Source: Acidimicrobiaceae bacterium | Lineage (GTDB): Bacteria; Actinomycetota; Acidimicrobiia; Acidimicrobiales; Aldehydirespiratoraceae | Length of the DNA: 9,698 nucleotides | Reading direction: 5' to 3' | Assembly: GCA_009840695.1 (NCBI GenBank) | Contig: VXNG01000225.1 | Span: forward strand, 1 to 9,698 | In this document: in pieces, positions 1 through 6,445 of the stretch | How positions within the stretch are numbered: position 1 is the stretch's first letter | Layout: each line of letters starts with the position of its first letter | Translations under genes and position numbers: made by a program | The notes under the pieces: model-generated | The model's database searches: none | What the model was told of the DNA's origin: nothing | What the model saw: the letters and a program-made list of their open reading frames with translations, nothing else

Positions 1-27
1 TCAAGTGGTCTTATGTCGTTGGCTTTT
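1..27. other. Probable non-genomic contig-end sequence
   Basis: This stretch lies outside the adapter match at 28-61 and is T-rich and much less GC-rich than the rest of the window. In a Nextera library the index and P7 sequence would lie here. Only CAAG at 2-5 fits the start of P7; the rest does not align cleanly and is about 5 nt too short for index plus P7. I infer it is low-quality adapter read-through rather than organism DNA. No gene is supported here. Confidence 0.6.
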
Positions 28-61
28 GTCTCGTGTGCTCGGAGTTTTTTATAAGAGATAG
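28..61 (+). other. Degraded Nextera read-2 transposase adapter (sequencing artefact)
   Basis: Aligned without gaps to the 34-nt Nextera read-2 adapter, 29 of 34 positions match, including GTCTCGTG at 28-35, GCTCGGAG at 37-44 and TATAAGAGA at 50-58. The five mismatches (36, 45, 47, 49, 59) are all T on this strand, that is A on the read strand, as expected of poor base calls late in a read. The final 19 nt correspond to the Tn5 mosaic end, so genomic DNA should begin at 62. Base composition jumps to GC-rich shortly after this point. The adapter is a library artefact and not a biological transposon end. Confidence 0.9.
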
Positions 62-546
62 CCCTTTAACGTCTCGGCGTGGTCGGCGGCCACGGGGGCG
101 GCGGCCGACGCGAAGTCGGCTCCCACCTCGATCAAGCGGGCGGTCTGGGATCGCAGCAGCAGCCGAAGCGCCACCCGGGCCGCCTCCCGCCGGGGACGGC
201 CGGCGTGGAGCCACCCGGCCGAGTCCCCGATCCGCTCCACGAAGTGCCGCTCCCGCGAGTTGTACACCTCCCCGGAGGCGGCTTCGTAAGGGAAATCGGC
301 GGGATCGGTGTCGTAGGCGTCGAGCAGCACTCTCAGCAGGTCGGCCGCGGCCTGCTCGGGTATGAGCTCCCGGCTCCGAAGGTCCAGCACATGACCGAGA
401 TCGGCGAGATTCAGGCCATGGTGCAGTAGAGGAGCGTCCGCGATCTCCCACGCGAACCCGGCATCGATCAACTCCTCCGCCGGAGCCTCCGACGACGGCC
501 CCACGAGCCGAGGACCACGGCCCTGGTCGTTCCGGTGCTCACCCAC
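49..546 (-). CDS. Argininosuccinate-lyase-like protein, aspartase/fumarase superfamily (partial, 3' end missing)
   Basis: Only about 161 N-terminal residues are genomic. The last codons and the TAA stop (49-51) come from adapter sequence, so the gene is truncated by the contig end and not by mutation; the family is usually 450-500 residues. The visible part aligns with the argininosuccinate lyase N-terminal region: a helix ending in LLDAYDTDPADF, a segment RERHFVERIGDSAGWLHAGR (98-117) matching the family's IERRLIE-x-G-x-LHTGRSRND block, and ADHAETLKG, which lies where the family has HADT-x-MPGYTHLQ. The substrate-binding GRSRNDQ is replaced by GRPRREA (116-122), which argues against true argininosuccinate lyase. 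The start is the GTG at 546, 6 nt after the permease stop, with GAGGG upstream. In context it may be the second aspartase/fumarase enzyme of a coenzyme M-like pathway; that is inference. Confidence 0.75.
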   Translation of the reverse strand: MGEHRNDQGRGPRLVGPSSEAPAEELIDAGFAWEIADAPLLHHGLNLADLGHVLDLRSRELIPEQAAADLLRVLLDAYDTDPADFPYEAASGEVYNSRERHFVERIGDSAGWLHAGRPRREAARVALRLLLRSQTARLIEVGADFASAAAPVAADHAETLKGYLL

Positions 547-552
547 GAGCCG

Positions 553-1455
553 TCACATCCCTCGATGATCGGTCGCCTGGGATGCGTGCCAGCGCAGGAC
601 CCGCTTCTCCACCGCGATGAGCAGCAGGACGAAGGCGACACCGATGAAGGCCAGCACGAAGACGCTGCCCCACAGCTGGTCCACGAGCAGCCGGGACTGG
701 GCCACCCGGGCCGCGTTCCCCAAACCGTCCCTGGAGTTGAAGAACTCGCCGACGACAGCTCCGACCAGGGCCAGGCCGACGCAGATCCGGCCGGCAGCGA
801 ACAGGTAGGGCAGCGAGTGCGGGAATCGCAGCCGCCAGTAGATCTCCCAGCGGCTGGCATTCACGGATCGCAGCAGCTCGTGGGTCTCCTCGTCGATCGA
901 GCGAAGCCCGATGAGCGCGTTGGCGACGAATGGAACCCATGCGAACAGCATGGCGGTCAGGATCTTCGGCCAGGGCGAGAACCCGAACCACAGCAAGAAG
1001 ATCGGCACCAGCACGGCCACCGGCGTTGACTGCATCAGCACGATCACCGGCGTGGTCGCCCGCTCCACGAACTGGGAGTGCGCCATCCAGGTGGCAACGA
1101 AGAGGGCAGCAAAGAAGGCGATGACGAAGCCCCAGAACGCCTCCTGCACAGTGACCCAGCCGTTCTGCGCGTAGAAGCCTGGATTCTCGGCCACATGACG
1201 GATCACATCGGAGGGCAGCGGCAGCGTGAGGGGCCGCAGATTGCGGACATGGACGTATATCTCCCAGCCCACGAAGAAAGCCGTGAGACCGGCGAAGGGG
1301 GCGACCAGCAGCAGGACCCGGCGCACAGGCCGGCGAGGTACGTCGGGCGGCTCCTCGGCGACTCCCTCCCCGGCCACGTCCAACGTCTCGGGAGCATCAG
1401 GGCCTCCTGCCGCCGACCGGCCGGAGTCTCGTGACGCCACGACGCGACGCGCCAT
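553..1455 (-). CDS. ABC transporter permease, TauC/SsuC/RibX-type (BPD_transp_1)
   Basis: This is an inner-membrane permease subunit of about 300 residues, usual for the family. After a polar N-terminal tail (1-44) there are hydrophobic segments near residues 46-64, 105-124, 137-155, 165-183, 217-236 and 262-281. The cytoplasmic coupling loop (about 189-215) matches the family's EAA loop in the SsuC/TauC style, but the usual Gly is Asn (SVNASRW). I chose the ATG at 1455, which overlaps the ATPase stop by one base (TGATG), over an upstream TTG at 1467; this suggests translational coupling. It should form a homodimer with the neighbouring ATPase and take substrate from the lipoprotein at 3700-4965. 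The substrate cannot be read from sequence: the family includes sulfonate, nitrate, thiamine-precursor and riboflavin importers. Confidence 0.93.
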   Translation of the reverse strand: MARRVVASRDSGRSAAGGPDAPETLDVAGEGVAEEPPDVPRRPVRRVLLLVAPFAGLTAFFVGWEIYVHVRNLRPLTLPLPSDVIRHVAENPGFYAQNGWVTVQEAFWGFVIAFFAALFVATWMAHSQFVERATTPVIVLMQSTPVAVLVPIFLLWFGFSPWPKILTAMLFAWVPFVANALIGLRSIDEETHELLRSVNASRWEIYWRLRFPHSLPYLFAAGRICVGLALVGAVVGEFFNSRDGLGNAARVAQSRLLVDQLWGSVFVLAFIGVAFVLLLIAVEKRVLRWHASQATDHRGM

Positions 1456-2240
1456 CAGTTCGACCAACCGTGCCGCAGCGCGGCCCGGACCTCAGCGAGG
1501 ATGTGGTGATAGTCGTCGCTGTCCTCCACGTCTGCGTGCCGCGGCCTGGGCAGCGGCACGTCGACAACCTTGGTAATACGCCCGGGCCTGCCACTAAGGA
1601 CCGCGACGCGGTCGGACAGCACCACGGCCTCGGGGATCGAGTGCGTCACGAACAGCACGGTGCTGCCGATGCGCCCCCACAGATCGAGGAGCAGGTACCG
1701 CATGTCGGCCCGGGTAATCTCATCGAGGGCCGAGAAGGGCTCGTCCATCATCAGCACGGGCGCTCCGAGAGCAAAGGCCCGGGCGATGCTCACCCGCTGC
1801 TGCAGGCCGCCGCTCAGCTCCCGGGGCAATGAATCCAGGAACGGGGTCAGCCCGATGTCGTCGAGCATGCTGAGCTGGTCGTCACTGGACATGCCACCGT
1901 TGCCTGCGGTCCGGCGGTTGACGTCCTGGAGCAGCGACACGTTCCTGCGCACCGTCCGCCACGGCAGCAGAGCCGGATGCTGCGGCACGAAGCCGTAGCG
2001 CTTCTGACGGCGAGCCTCGGCCGGCGACTGGCGATTGACAACCACGGTGCCCCGGTCGGGTTCGAGCAGGCCCCCGGCCAGGCGCAGCATGGTGGACTTG
2101 CCGCAACCGGACGGTCCGATGAGGCTGACGAACTCCGACTGCTGCACGTCCAGGCTGACCCTCGACAGGGCATGCACGAGCCGACCCTCACGCCTGAACC
2201 ACTTCGACACCGCCTCGAAACTGACGGCCGGCGCGGTCAC
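1455..2240 (-). CDS. ABC transporter ATP-binding protein, SsuB/TauB-type
   Basis: This is the cytoplasmic ATPase that powers the adjacent permease, 261 residues, typical for SsuB/TauB/NrtD-like subunits. All nucleotide-binding elements are present: Walker A GPSGCGKST (42-50), Q-loop Gln87 in FVPQ, signature LSGGLQQR (142-149), Walker B VLMMDEP (162-168) and the switch His200 in VTHS. The start chosen is the GTG at 2240, which forms a 4-nt GTGA overlap with the SDR stop; in-frame GTG codons at 2243 and 2249 are alternatives. A purine-rich GGCGGG lies 8 nt upstream of the chosen GTG. The gene sits between the SDR and permease genes in a tightly coupled operon. The protein looks intact and functional; the transported compound is not evident from it. 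Confidence 0.94.
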   Translation of the reverse strand: MTAPAVSFEAVSKWFRREGRLVHALSRVSLDVQQSEFVSLIGPSGCGKSTMLRLAGGLLEPDRGTVVVNRQSPAEARRQKRYGFVPQHPALLPWRTVRRNVSLLQDVNRRTAGNGGMSSDDQLSMLDDIGLTPFLDSLPRELSGGLQQRVSIARAFALGAPVLMMDEPFSALDEITRADMRYLLLDLWGRIGSTVLFVTHSIPEAVVLSDRVAVLSGRPGRITKVVDVPLPRPRHADVEDSDDYHHILAEVRAALRHGWSN

Positions 2241-2971
2241 CACATGCACATCCCGCCGGTGACGTTGACCGCTTGCCCGGTCATATAGCTCCCATCGTCC
2301 GAGGCCAGGAAGGCGACGGCGGAGGCTACATCGTCGGGTTCACCGAGCCGACCGAGGGGGCTCTTCGCCGTCCAGGCCGCGACCTGCTCGGCGGTGCGGG
2401 TGCCGCTGCCCATGTCTGTGAGGACATAGCCGGGGCAGACCGCGTTCACCGTCACCCCGTGCTGACCGAACTCCATGGCTGCGATCCGGCTGAGGGCCAC
2501 CACCGCCGACTTGGAAGCCGCATAGGCCGCTTCACCCGGCGTACCCAGCTTGGCGGCCATCGACGCCACGTTGACGACCCGGCCACCCACTCCGGCCGCG
2601 ATCATGGCCGGCACCAGCGCCTGCATCACGACCACCATGGAACGAACGTTCACCCGGTGAACGCGATCCCACTCGTCCAGCGTCATCTCCAGCAGCGGGG
2701 TCTTGGAGAACACGCCCGCGTTGTTGACCACAAGCCAGTAGGGCTCGTCACCGTCACCGGCTGCCAGCGCGGTCCGAGTCCGGGCGGCATCGGCCAGATC
2801 GACTACGAGGCTGGCGGCCCCCAGGCCCTGGGCGACATCGGCGACGGCCGGGTCGACGTCGACCAGCGTGGCTTGCATCCCCTCGGTGACCAGCCGCTCC
2901 GAGATCCGGCGACCGATCCCTCTCGCCGCGCCGGTGACGAGGCAGCGGCGGCCCCGGAGCCCGTCAGCCAT
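2237..2971 (-). CDS. Short-chain dehydrogenase/reductase (SDR), classical type
   Basis: This is a 244-residue NAD(P)(H)-dependent oxidoreductase with a complete classical SDR set: cofactor motif TGAARGIG (13-20), NNAG (83-86), structural Asn108, catalytic Ser137, Tyr150 and Lys154 (YAASK), and PG at 180-181. Asp38 at the end of the second strand favours NAD(H) over NADP(H). The closest general family is FabG-like or secondary alcohol dehydrogenases; the substrate is unknown. In coenzyme M-linked epoxide metabolism, hydroxypropyl-CoM dehydrogenases are SDRs. Here Glu147 sits three residues before the Tyr, where, from memory, the R-specific enzyme has a sulfonate-binding Arg, although Arg192 lies near the second such position. 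That role is therefore not supported. The gene starts at ATG 2971, 23 nt after the riboflavin synthase stop. Confidence 0.93.
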   Translation of the reverse strand: MADGLRGRRCLVTGAARGIGRRISERLVTEGMQATLVDVDPAVADVAQGLGAASLVVDLADAARTRTALAAGDGDEPYWLVVNNAGVFSKTPLLEMTLDEWDRVHRVNVRSMVVVMQALVPAMIAAGVGGRVVNVASMAAKLGTPGEAAYAASKSAVVALSRIAAMEFGQHGVTVNAVCPGYVLTDMGSGTRTAEQVAAWTAKSPLGRLGEPDDVASAVAFLASDDGSYMTGQAVNVTGGMCMW

Positions 2972-2994
2972 GCGGTCAGCGGCGTACTCGACGG

Positions 2995-3642
2995 TTACGG
3001 GACCGGACCGGAGTCGAGGATCTGAGCACGGAAGCTCGAGTCGCTGAGCAGCTCCTGGACGGTGTGGACGATGGCCTGGGTGTGGGCATCGATCTCGAGG
3101 TTGACACGATCACCGACGGTCACCCGACCCAGGGTCGTCCGCTCCAGCGTCTCGGGGATCAAGCTCACCGCGATCCGGTGGGCGCCGCGATCAACCCCCG
3201 AGATGGTCAGGCTGGCACCGTCGATGGCGACCCACCCCTTCCAGAGCAGGTACGGCATGAGCGACTCGTCGACGTGGAACCACATCGTGCGGTTGCCGTC
3301 CTCGGCGATGATCTCGCCCACGGTGGCCGTTCCCGACACATGACCGGACAGGACGTGCCCCCCGAGTTCATCCCCGAAGCGCAGCGAACGCTCGACGTTG
3401 ACCGGGTCGCCAACGGTGAGGTTCCCGAGGTTCGTCAACTCCATCGTCTCGGCGATCACATCGAATCGCGCCGTCGAGCCGTCTATGTCCGAGACGGTCA
3501 GGCATGTCCCGTTGTTGGCCACGCTTGCGCCGGCCTGCAGGCCGTCTGCATGAGGGCCGAGGTCGACGGTCAGGCGGCAGATGCCATCGACCGTCTCGAT
3601 GTCGACTACCCGGCCCATCCCCTGAACGATGCCGGTGAACAT
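2995..3642 (-). CDS. ribE: Riboflavin synthase, alpha subunit (E. coli-like type)
   Basis: This enzyme dismutates two 6,7-dimethyl-8-ribityllumazine molecules to riboflavin plus the pyrimidinedione precursor. The 215-residue length is normal. It has two tandem lumazine-binding domains (about 1-95 and 96-195), the start MFTGIVQG, NNGTCLTV (43-50), GDELGGH (90-96), SGHVSG (99-104), DGASLTI (141-147) and LIPETLERTTLG (161-172). Residues linked to activity in E. coli have counterparts: Phe2, Cys47, Ser144, Thr146 and Asp185. NLEIDAHTQAIVHTV resembles the E. coli C-terminal region more than usual Gram-positive forms. The gene starts at ATG 3642 with GGAGG 6 nt upstream. No other riboflavin biosynthesis gene is in the window, and it is inserted between the binding protein and the rest of the transporter. 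Confidence 0.96.
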   Translation of the reverse strand: MFTGIVQGMGRVVDIETVDGICRLTVDLGPHADGLQAGASVANNGTCLTVSDIDGSTARFDVIAETMELTNLGNLTVGDPVNVERSLRFGDELGGHVLSGHVSGTATVGEIIAEDGNRTMWFHVDESLMPYLLWKGWVAIDGASLTISGVDRGAHRIAVSLIPETLERTTLGRVTVGDRVNLEIDAHTQAIVHTVQELLSDSSFRAQILDSGPVP

Positions 3643-3648
3643 GCCGGT

Positions 3649-3653
3649 CCTCC
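3649..3653 (-). promoter_or_regulatory. Strong ribosome binding site of riboflavin synthase
   Basis: On the minus strand GGAGG lies 6 nt upstream of the ATG at 3642, within the 57-nt gap after the lipoprotein stop. It fixes the riboflavin synthase start and suggests independent, efficient initiation rather than coupling. Confidence 0.8.
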
Positions 3654-3699
3654 CTTCAGGCCGGTGCGGCCACCCTGAGGCCCCTCCGGTCAGGACGGG

Positions 3700-4965
3700 T
3701 CACGGACCCGGCCAGATCAGCGTGGTTCCGTCGTACACGCCCGCGGCGAAGTCGGGATTCACCATCGACTGCCAGTCAGGCGCCGACTCGAACACACCGG
3801 CCTCCACAAGCGCATCGATCTCGGCGCCGAACAGGTCGAGGTCGGGGATGCCCACGCCTACGCCGGCGGGTGCGAGATCGGCGATGAGGCCGGACTCCAC
3901 GCCCCAGCGGTAGCGCTCCGCCTCCATGGCGAACCACAGCGGGTTGCCGGCCGCGTCGATCAGCTCGAACGCGTTCTCCACCGCGATGTCCGGATTGGCG
4001 GCCGCGAAGGCCTGGCCGCGGATCAGGGCTCGCACCACGTCAGCCACCAGGCCAGGGTTGTTGTCGATCATCGACTGGGTCGTGAAAGTGACGCCGAAGC
4101 TGGACGGCACGTCGAAGTCGAGCGGATCGAGCATGGTGAAGGCCACGCCGTTGTTGGTCAAGGTGTTGGGCTCGTTCGACTTGTACACGGGCAGGGCGTC
4201 GATGCCCAACTCGAGATGGGCGATCGGGTCGAAGCCGTCCAGCAGGATCTCCTCGAAGCAGCTCCGCTCGATTCCCGACAACGCGACGGAGGCCTGCAAA
4301 GAGTACGGCAGGTCGCCCTTGATGCCTATGAGACTCCCGCACAGCCCGGCGAAGTCCTCTATGGCGCTGCCCTCGGGGAGCACGATCGCCTCAATGGCGG
4401 TGCGGCCCCAGTGGATCAGGGCCACGAGATCGCCCTCTCCGGCAACGTTGTTGGCCACCAACTCGGCGAACGATCCGGACGCTCCGAACTGGGCCTGGCC
4501 CTCGATTACCAGCGCCCCGTTGGAGGGCGCGAACCCGGGCTGTACTTCGAAGTCGATGCAGAGCTCGTCGAAGTACCCCTGGGCATCGGCGACGATGGCA
4601 TCGATGATGCCGGCCGCGGCCGCGAAGTCGAACCCCGTGACGAAGGTCATCTTTCCGGCGTCGCGGTTGGCCTGGCACCGCTCTGCAGCCGCGTCCGGCT
4701 CGGGCTCAGGCGCCGGCTCGGGCTCAGGCTCGGGCGCCGCCTCCGGCTCGGGCTCGGGCTCAGGCGCCGGCTCGGGCTCAGCTGCCGGCTCGGGCTCAGG
4801 CTCGGGCGCCGGTTCGGGCTCAGCTGCCGGCTCGGGCTCAGCTGCCGGCTCGGGCTGGGCCGGAGCCGCATCCTCGTCGTCGCCGCACGCAGCCGCCACC
4901 AGTGCCAGTACCAGCAGGGCCATCAACATGGCACGCGGCCTCCGGAACGAACTGTTGTGTCTCAT
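3700..4965 (-). CDS. Substrate-binding lipoprotein of NMT1/THI5 (TauA/ThiY/RibY-like) family
   Basis: This is a 421-residue extracytoplasmic binding protein. Residues 1-27 form a lipoprotein signal: basic start, hydrophobic core [14 protein letters not shown], lipidated Cys27. An acidic linker of Ala/Glu/Pro repeats spans 38-90. The ligand-binding domain follows (about 104-421), with features of the NMT1/THI5 family: [20 protein letters not shown] (111-130) then [12 protein letters not shown] (260-269), [11 protein letters not shown] (277-287) and [16 protein letters not shown] (302-317). Cys97, Cys136, Cys209 and Cys236 could form disulfides outside the cell. The start is ATG 4965 with GGAGG 7 nt upstream. 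It is the first gene after a 130-nt leader and is followed by riboflavin synthase, so it probably feeds the permease/ATPase pair. Sulfonate, a flavin or a thiamine-type precursor are all possible ligands. Confidence 0.93.
   Translation of the reverse strand: MRHNSSFRRPRAMLMALLVLALVAAACGDDEDAAPAQPEPAAEPEPAAEPEPAPEPEPEPAAEPEPAPEPEPEPEAAPEPEPEPAPEPEPDAAAERCQANRDAGKMTFVTGFDFAAAAGIIDAIVADAQGYFDELCIDFEVQPGFAPSNGALVIEGQAQFGASGSFAELVANNVAGEGDLVALIHWGRTAIEAIVLPEGSAIEDFAGLCGSLIGIKGDLPYSLQASVALSGIERSCFEEILLDGFDPIAHLELGIDALPVYKSNEPNTLTNNGVAFTMLDPLDFDVPSSFGVTFTTQSMIDNNPGLVADVVRALIRGQAFAAANPDIAVENAFELIDAAGNPLWFAMEAERYRWGVESGLIADLAPAGVGVGIPDLDLFGAEIDALVEAGVFESAPDWQSMVNPDFAAGVYDGTTLIWPGP
4696..4845 (-). repeat. 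In-gene tandem repeat coding an Ala/Glu/Pro linker
   Basis: Variants of an 18-24 bp unit are repeated in tandem. On the minus strand they encode AAEPEP and APEPEPEP blocks (residues 41-90 of the binding lipoprotein). The linker follows the lipidated Cys and a DDED acidic patch, so it likely spaces the ligand-binding domain from the membrane through the cell envelope. Such repeats readily change copy number. Confidence 0.85.
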
Positions 4966-5095
4966 CGTCTCGCCTCCCCCGGCATGACCAGATCGGCCTG
5001 ACCGCTACTGCGGTTCCCGCTGAGGAGGAGTCTGCCAGTCCCGGTCGATCGACGCCAATGCTGCGACACTGTCCGATCCCCGCATTAACGCCAGT
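4966..5095 (-). promoter_or_regulatory. 130-nt leader with possible Shine-Dalgarno sequestration upstream of the binding lipoprotein
   Basis: This is the longest non-coding gap between the lyase and the lipoprotein. On the minus strand a strong SD (GGGGGAGG, 4973-4980) sits 7 nt before the ATG. The upstream stretch CCTCCTC (5022-5028) can pair over 7 bp, with one G-U, with GGGGAGG at 4973-4979, hiding the SD. Between them, ACCGC/GCGGT (5001-5014) and GCGG/CCGC (5010-5020) can form mutually exclusive short hairpins. I see no FMN (RFN) riboswitch boxes and no rho-independent terminator. The SD is certain; the regulatory fold is a hypothesis. Confidence 0.35.
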
Positions 5096-6445
5096 TCAGG
5101 TCCATTCTTGGGTCTCGCGGTTGCGTCGCTCCCTGGCCGCCGCGACGACGGCGTCGACCATCGCCGACGCCGAGCCGGTCTCGGGGCGGTCCAGCCCTTC
5201 GAGTTCCGCCGGTGTGGCGACGCCCTGGAGGGTCTCCACCAATGGACGGCCCAGTTCACGGGCCCGCCGGTAGGCGAGTTGCAGCTCGTCGTTGGCCCGG
5301 TGCTTGCCCAGCCTCGCCGACAGGCGCTTCAGCAGCTCCTGGGATCCGAAGTCGCCCATGGTCTCCAGGTTGGCCTCCATCGCCTCGGCGTCCACTTCGA
5401 TGCCGGCGGTGAGGCCGCGGGCCATCGTGAGCTGGGCCAGCAGGTAGTGGCACACTTCGGGAAGCAACACCCATTCGGTCTTCCAGGTGCGGCCGTCGCG
5501 CTCGTGGTCGCCGACCATGGTCTCGGTGAGGGTGCCCGCGGCCGACCGCACCAGGCGCGCCAGGGTCACCATCTGCTCGCTGCGCTCCGGGTTGCGCTTG
5601 TGGGGCATCGTGAAACTGCCCATGGTGGCCTCCGAGGCAGCCTCTGCCACCTCTGCGATCTCGCGTCGCTGGAGGTTGTAGACCTCGTTGGCCATGCGGG
5701 CCATGGTGGCCGACACCAGGGCGGCGTTGCTGGCGAACTCGGCTATGCGGTCGCGCGCTGCGATCCACGAGACGGTCGGCTCGCCCAGTCCGAGGCGCTG
5801 GCAGAAGCGGCCGCGCAGCTCCGGGCCGAGCTCCCCGTAGAAGCCCAGCGCCCCCACCGCGCCGGCCAGCTGGCCCACCACCAGGCGGGGACGGCTCTGG
5901 CGCCAGCGATCCAGGTGCCGGGCCGTCTCGTCGGCCCAGGAGGCAACCTTGAGCCCGAAGGTCACCGGGGCGCCGGGCTGGCCGTGGGTGCGACCCAGCA
6001 TGGGCGTGTCGCGATGGCGCCCGGCCAGCTCCAGCAGCGAGCCCTCCACGGCCCGCAGGTCCCGCCACACGATCGCCCCGACGTCGCGCATCTCCAGCGC
6101 GGCCGCGGTGTCGGAGACGTCCTGCACGGTGGCGCCGTAGTACACGTGCTCGCGGGCATCGGCGGGCAGCTGGGCCTGTAGCTCGCGCACCAGTCCAGCG
6201 GCGGAGTGCGAGGTCCGTCGGGTCTCGGCGCCTACCGCGGCCGGATCGAGGCTTTGGGCGTCGAGCCGGTCGATCGCTTCGGCCGAGGAGGCCGGAATGA
6301 TCCCCAAGTCGGCCTGCGCGGCGGCGAGAGCCTTGAGCACCAACACCCAGCGCGTCAGGCGGGCCCTCTCGGAGAACAGGGCCAGCGACTCCGGGGTGGA
6401 CCAACCGTGGCCGTAGACGGCCGAGTCGATCAGATGAGCGTCCAT
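5096..6445 (-). CDS. Adenylosuccinate lyase/PcaB-like lyase, aspartase/fumarase superfamily (XcbC1-like candidate)
   Basis: This is a complete 449-residue lyase. Superfamily motifs are present in order: YYGATVQDVSDTA (102-114), GRTHGQP with catalytic-region His154 (151-157), NEVYNLQR (253-260), and the signature loop GSFTMPHKRNP (276-286) holding the expected general-base Ser277 and Lys283. The second Ser of the usual GSS is Phe278. Sequence style is that of PurB and 3-carboxymuconate cycloisomerase. The start is ATG 6445, overlapping the preceding gene by 16 nt, with GGGGA 6 nt upstream. Two genes downstream of a ComA homologue, it is a good candidate for the phosphate-eliminating step that makes sulfoacrylate from phosphosulfolactate, as XcbC1 does in Xanthobacter. 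A purine or protocatechuate role has no support from the neighbours. The superfamily is certain; the exact reaction is inferred. Confidence 0.93.
   Translation of the reverse strand: MDAHLIDSAVYGHGWSTPESLALFSERARLTRWVLVLKALAAAQADLGIIPASSAEAIDRLDAQSLDPAAVGAETRRTSHSAAGLVRELQAQLPADAREHVYYGATVQDVSDTAAALEMRDVGAIVWRDLRAVEGSLLELAGRHRDTPMLGRTHGQPGAPVTFGLKVASWADETARHLDRWRQSRPRLVVGQLAGAVGALGFYGELGPELRGRFCQRLGLGEPTVSWIAARDRIAEFASNAALVSATMARMANEVYNLQRREIAEVAEAASEATMGSFTMPHKRNPERSEQMVTLARLVRSAAGTLTETMVGDHERDGRTWKTEWVLLPEVCHYLLAQLTMARGLTAGIEVDAEAMEANLETMGDFGSQELLKRLSARLGKHRANDELQLAYRRARELGRPLVETLQGVATPAELEGLDRPETGSASAMVDAVVAAARERRNRETQEWT

Noticed and set aside
42..61. Real Tn5-family transposon end
   Set aside because: The match continues through the synthetic read-2 primer part (28-41), which does not occur in natural Tn5, and it lies at the contig edge.
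49..546. Natural truncated argininosuccinate lyase pseudogene
   Set aside because: The stop codon and the last four codons derive wholly or partly from Nextera adapter sequence, so the break is technical.
3926..4987. 353-residue plus-strand reading frame with a Gly/Ser-rich tail
   Set aside because: It is antisense to the binding lipoprotein; the Gly/Ser repeats are the complement of the Glu/Pro linker repeats.
5010..5020. Rho-independent terminator in the 130-nt leader
   Set aside because: The hairpins have only 4-5 bp and no following T-run on the minus strand.
5084..5089. Minus-strand -10-like GTTAAT as promoter for the transporter half
   Set aside because: No -35 element at suitable spacing and only a loose match; transcription could equally continue from upstream.
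4966..5095. FMN riboswitch upstream of the binding protein and riboflavin synthase
   Set aside because: I looked for the conserved RFN boxes on the minus strand and found none; the gap is also short for a complete element plus expression platform.
5108..6181. 357-residue plus-strand reading frame
   Set aside because: It is antisense to the lyase, which has all superfamily motifs; the plus-strand translation is His/Gly/Arg-rich without recognisable domains.
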